DNA from: Holophaga sp.
GTDB taxonomy: Bacteria > Acidobacteriota > Holophagae > Holophagales > Holophagaceae
Reading direction: 5' to 3'
Length of the DNA stretch: 5,671 bases
Assembly: GCA_016715205.1 (NCBI GenBank)
Contig: JADKBC010000042.1
Span: 1-5,671 of the forward strand
Shown here one piece after another: positions 3,553-5,671 of this stretch (position 1 is its first letter; each line of letters starts with the position of its first letter). The position numbers and the translations under genes were made by a program. Under the pieces are notes generated by a model. That model was not told the origin of the DNA. It ran no database searches and worked only from the letters and a program-made list of their open reading frames with translations.

Positions 3553-5671
3553 TCATTTTTTTGTGCGAAGTAATCTGGCTGAGTTGCCCAAAATGCCGAT
3601 ATCTGGCAGAGACTGGGCGGCGGCAGCCAGAATGGGCGGCAGGATGCCCGTGGCAGCCAGCGACAAACCGACGACATTGTAGACCATGGTGAACAACAGG
3701 TTGGCTTTAACCACGCCCATTGTGCGCCGGGCAATCTGAAAAACTTCAGGTACCAGGGCCCAATCATCGCGCATCAAGGCGATATGGGCGGCTTCGATGG
3801 CGACATCCGACCCGGCTGCTCCCATGGCGATGCCCACATTGGCCTGTGCCAGGGCCGGGGCGTCGTTGACCCCATCGCCCACCATGACGACGATTGACCC
3901 TTGCTGCTGATAGGCCTTGACGATGGCGATTTTATCCTCGGGAAGCAGGTTGGCCCGGTAGGCGATTCCGAGAGCGCCAGCCAGGGCCGCCGCGGTTTGC
4001 TGATTGTCGCCCGTCAGCAGCTCAATCTGGCGGATGCCCATGCCCCGAATTTGCTCCAGAGCGGCCGGGACTTCGCTGCGCAGGGTGTCTTCGGCGGTCA
4101 GCACTCCCGCCGGCTGGTCTGCACAGACCACAAATAGTTCGGTTTTGCCCTGCTGACTGGCTGGGCTGCTGTGAGCCTGCAGATCTGCAAAAAATGGTTC
4201 GGACTGGAACATGCGCAGGCTGCCCACCCGCACCTTTTGCCCATTCACCTGGGCCTGCACGCCCAGGCCGGGGATGGCCTGAAAAGACTCGGATGGCAGC
4301 GCCGGGGCGTTTTGGAGCCGCCGGGCCTGCCGGACGGCCTCTGCCAGCGGGTGCTCCGAATCGTGTTCGGCAGCGGCGGCCAGCGAGAGGACCTGTTCGC
4401 TGGAAAAAGCACCCAACGGGGTGATGCGCTCAATGCGCGGCCTTCCCAGGGTCAGGGTGCCAGTTTTGTCGATCAGCAGCACGTTGGCCTGGGCCAGGGT
4501 TTCCAGATATTTTCCGCCCTTAATCAGCAGGCCGCGCCGGGCGCCGGCCCCCACCGAAGCCAGCATGGCGATGGGGGTAGCCAGGGCAAAGGAACAGGAG
4601 CAGGCCACCACCAGGACGGCCGCGGTCGCCAGCGGGTCGCGCCGGATCAGGAAGGTGAGGGCGGCGATGACAGTCACCACCGGGAGATACCAGGCTGAAA
4701 ATTTATCGGCAATCCGCTGGACATCGGCGCGCTGGGCTTCGGCTTCTTCTACCATTTTAATCACCCGGCCAAAGGTGGTGTCCACCCCCACCCGGCTGAC
4801 CCGCACCCGCAGGCTGCCCAGGCTGGCGATGGTGGCGGCGAAGACGCGGGACCCGGCCGCGGCTTCAACCGGCATGGATTCGCCGGTGATGGTTGATTGG
4901 TCCACCGTGGCCTGGCCGGAGATCACCTCGCCGTCTGCCGGGATCTTTCGCCCGGGCGCACAACCACCACCATCCCGGGTTGGACTGCGCTGACTGGCAG
5001 CTCCACTCTCGCCGCCGTCCTGTTCCACCGGCGCTCTGAGGGGCCAGGGCGGTCAGGTCACGCACGGCTCGGCGGGCGCGTTTCGGTGGTGAAATGTTCG
5101 GCATAGTCGCCCACCCGCATGAAGAAAACCACAACTGCGGCGGTGGCCCATTCACCAATCGCCAGCGCCGCCAGCACCCCGACGCTCATCAGGGTGTGGG
5201 CGATCACCTGGCGCTTCAGGGTGGCTCGGATCACATTTAAGAACACAGGCCAGCCCGCCAGCGCCACCAGCCCAACGCCCACAGGCCAGGGCACCCGTTC
5301 GGTGATCTTCTCAAACAGGCCCATCCACTCGCCCGCAATCACGATGAATAGCACAGCCCCAAAAACCAGGCCAAACAGAGTCAGGATTGGGCGGGTGAAG
5401 TCAACCAGCTTGTTTTCTGCCGCGGGTTGGGTTCCGGCGGCCGAAGGTACGCTGTAGCCCGCCTGCTGGACGGCAGCAGCGATCAGCGGGAGGGTTGCCT
5501 CGGCCGGGTTGAGATTGATCACGGCTTTTTCGGAGGCCAGGAAAACGGTGACAGACTGGACGCCGGGCACTTTGGCGATGGCATGCTGCACATGCTGGGT
5601 GCATTCGGTGCAGTCCATACCAGAAATAGGTATTTCGATGGTTTTGTGTTCATGGATGATTATATCAATAT
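3553..5671 (-). CDS. P1B-type heavy-metal-transporting ATPase with CSC motif; four frameshifts at 4945-5084; 5' end beyond window
   Basis: This integral membrane pump exports a transition metal using ATP. The frame stays open to the window edge with residues HEHKTIEIPISGMDCTEC, so the ATG at 5618, inside the HMA motif GMDCxxC, is not the true start. Counting from that Met: HMA domain about 1-55; membrane helices about 74-96, 111-133, 142-157 and 158-171; A domain with TGESMPVE; then WYLPVVTVIAALTFLI; then ATAAVLVVACSCSFALATP with CSC at 4602-4594; phosphorylation motif DKTGTLT (Asp codon 4470-4468); SEHPLA nucleotide-binding motif; GDGVNDAPAL; and two last helices with YN and SLPDIGILGNSARLL. 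The usual CPC is CSC here, as in the group I recall as P1B-7, whose metal is not well defined. The frame breaks near 5080-5084 (TTE/RARR), 5026-5032 (QSA/VEQDGG), 5003-5008 (GGES/VELP) and 4946-4948 (RPGE/KIPADGEV). All catalytic motifs are intact, so errors rather than decay are likely. Confidence 0.92.

Noticed and set aside
4171..4698. Plus-strand gene of 175 residues opposite the ATPase
   Set aside because: It is Gly/Gln/His-rich antisense shadow of the P and N domains; the minus-strand frame has full family motifs.
850..5084. Programmed ribosomal frameshifting as explanation for the breaks
   Set aside because: There are too many sites in unrelated genes, no slippery heptamer with downstream structure at the sites inspected, and no known frameshifting in UbiE or P1B pumps at these positions.
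4865..5158. Separate minus-strand gene of 97 residues
   Set aside because: Only RARRAVRDLTALAPQSA in its middle is real ATPase sequence; both ends are misread because of flanking frame breaks.

Overview
The window looks like a stretch of a Chloroflexota (probably Anaerolineae-like) chromosome. This rests on recall of sequence style, not on a search: the flavour of the menaquinone methyltransferase, Cys-containing secreted proteins one of which ends in a YLPV-type tail, a GC-rich coding background, and an interspersed CCCACCCCC/GAGGGCGGGGG palindrome. There are no tRNA, rRNA or CRISPR features. The draft is frame-disrupted: four of the five genes that lie wholly or mostly in the window need at least one indel correction, so simple open reading frames misrepresent them.

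Layout. (1) 2-196, plus strand: the C-terminal end of a protein with a two-CPxC Trm112-like zinc-ribbon tail. (2) 198-292: a long imperfect palindrome filling the gap between converging genes. (3) 296-1741, minus strand: ubiE/menG (demethylmenaquinone methyltransferase, two frame breaks) followed by a second class I SAM methyltransferase (one frame break), joined by an ATGA overlap. (4) 1742-2096: a gap holding a 47-nt near-perfect palindrome and a MITE-like element (1916-2068) with 18-nt terminal inverted repeats and a 5-nt AGACA direct repeat at each end. (5) 2097-3251, minus strand: two tandem paralogous secreted or membrane-anchored proteins of about 185-193 residues with four matching cysteines and no family I can name. 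The upstream copy has one frame break, which makes the pair look like one fused 384-residue reading frame. (6) 3252-3552: a gap with a CGCAGAT-type palindromic repeat. (7) 3553-5671, minus strand: a P1B heavy-metal ATPase with an N-terminal HMA domain, cut by the right window edge. It has four frame breaks clustered at 4945-5084 and the unusual membrane metal motif CSC in place of CPC.

How it fits together. UbiE and the adjacent methyltransferase probably form a co-translated pair, with UbiE acting in menaquinone synthesis. The secreted pair is probably its own small operon. The ATPase is a separate metal-efflux gene. Most frame breaks can be explained by short homopolymer miscounts while catalytic motifs stay intact, so I favour sequence error over gene decay. 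The most unusual biology is the CSC ATPase, the unnamed four-cysteine paralog pair, and the fact that every complete intergenic space carries a different palindromic element.
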